From a virus, in IMG/VR virus record IMGVR_UViG_3300029258_001000, positions 1 through 28,430 of that record: a stretch of DNA of 28,430 nt. One strand, 5' to 3'. How positions within the stretch are numbered: position 1 is the first letter of the stretch; every line of letters starts with the position of its first letter. Below the pieces are notes generated by a model. It had not been told where the DNA came from. It searched no databases and saw only the letters and a program-made list of their open reading frames with translations. Shown here in pieces: positions 28,365 through 28,430 of this stretch. Made by a program: the position numbers and the translations under genes.

Positions 28365-28430
28365 GTGCTGATACTCGGTTACCCACCCTTGGTGAATCTC
28401 TTTGAATTCCCAGGCCGGCGAAAATCTCAT

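Overview
The window reads as part of a temperate tailed-phage genome, most likely a siphovirus with lambda/HK97-like head and tail modules infecting a gammaproteobacterium. The host call is an inference: codon use is GC-rich, and the attachment site copies the 3' half of a tRNA-Val(GAC) gene that resembles gammaproteobacterial versions. Phage genes lie on both sides of that site. It is flanked by integrase arm-type repeats and lies beside int. The DNA is therefore best read as a free or circular phage genome (or viral contig) containing attP, not as a prophage end. The window is not a complete phage: early/replication genes, a repressor and an endolysin are not visible.

Layout. (1) 1-1954, + strand: small early-type phage genes, partly translationally coupled, with signs of mosaic rearrangement (a 78-bp near-identical duplication, a 19-bp duplication, and an AT-richer insert bounded by TAACGAC). 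(2) 1949-4474: an array of gene cassettes separated by attC-like recombination sites. Four are convincing and one is degenerate. Cargo includes a DUF551-like protein, an EHDD/RRDLVKAAALI-type phage protein, a DEDDh 3'-5' exonuclease, a Lar-type zinc-ribbon restriction-alleviation protein, a cassette with no convincing sense ORF, and an acidic orphan. (3) 4475-5467: a full-length integron integrase (IntI) with the family-specific ALARKYP insertion and all catalytic residues. (4) 5467-6642: a lambda-type phage integrase whose start codon overlaps the intI stop codon (TGATG). Its second catalytic Arg appears to be replaced by Ile. (5) 6627-6881: an intrinsic terminator for leftward transcription, three arm-type repeats, the 45-bp tRNA-Val core, and two more arm-type repeats, together forming attP. 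(6) 6960-28430, - strand: one nearly gapless late operon. In transcription order it holds small terminase, large terminase, a small membrane protein, portal, S49 protease, HK97-fold capsid, a conserved head-region protein, head-tail connector, head closure, HK97 gp10-like, DUF3168, tail tube, G/GT chaperones with a programmed -1 frameshift, tape measure, DUF2460, DUF2163, NlpC/P60, J-like tail-tip protein, fibres, and holin-like membrane proteins.

The outstanding feature is the integron embedded in a phage lysogeny module. All cassettes point toward intI, the reverse of the canonical arrangement. IntI is translationally coupled to the phage's own integrase, and two cassettes encode proteins that could protect phage DNA or process nucleic acids during infection. 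A working hypothesis is that the phage uses integron recombination to exchange small accessory or counter-defence genes. Everything here is read by eye from sequence; no database or folding computation was run.
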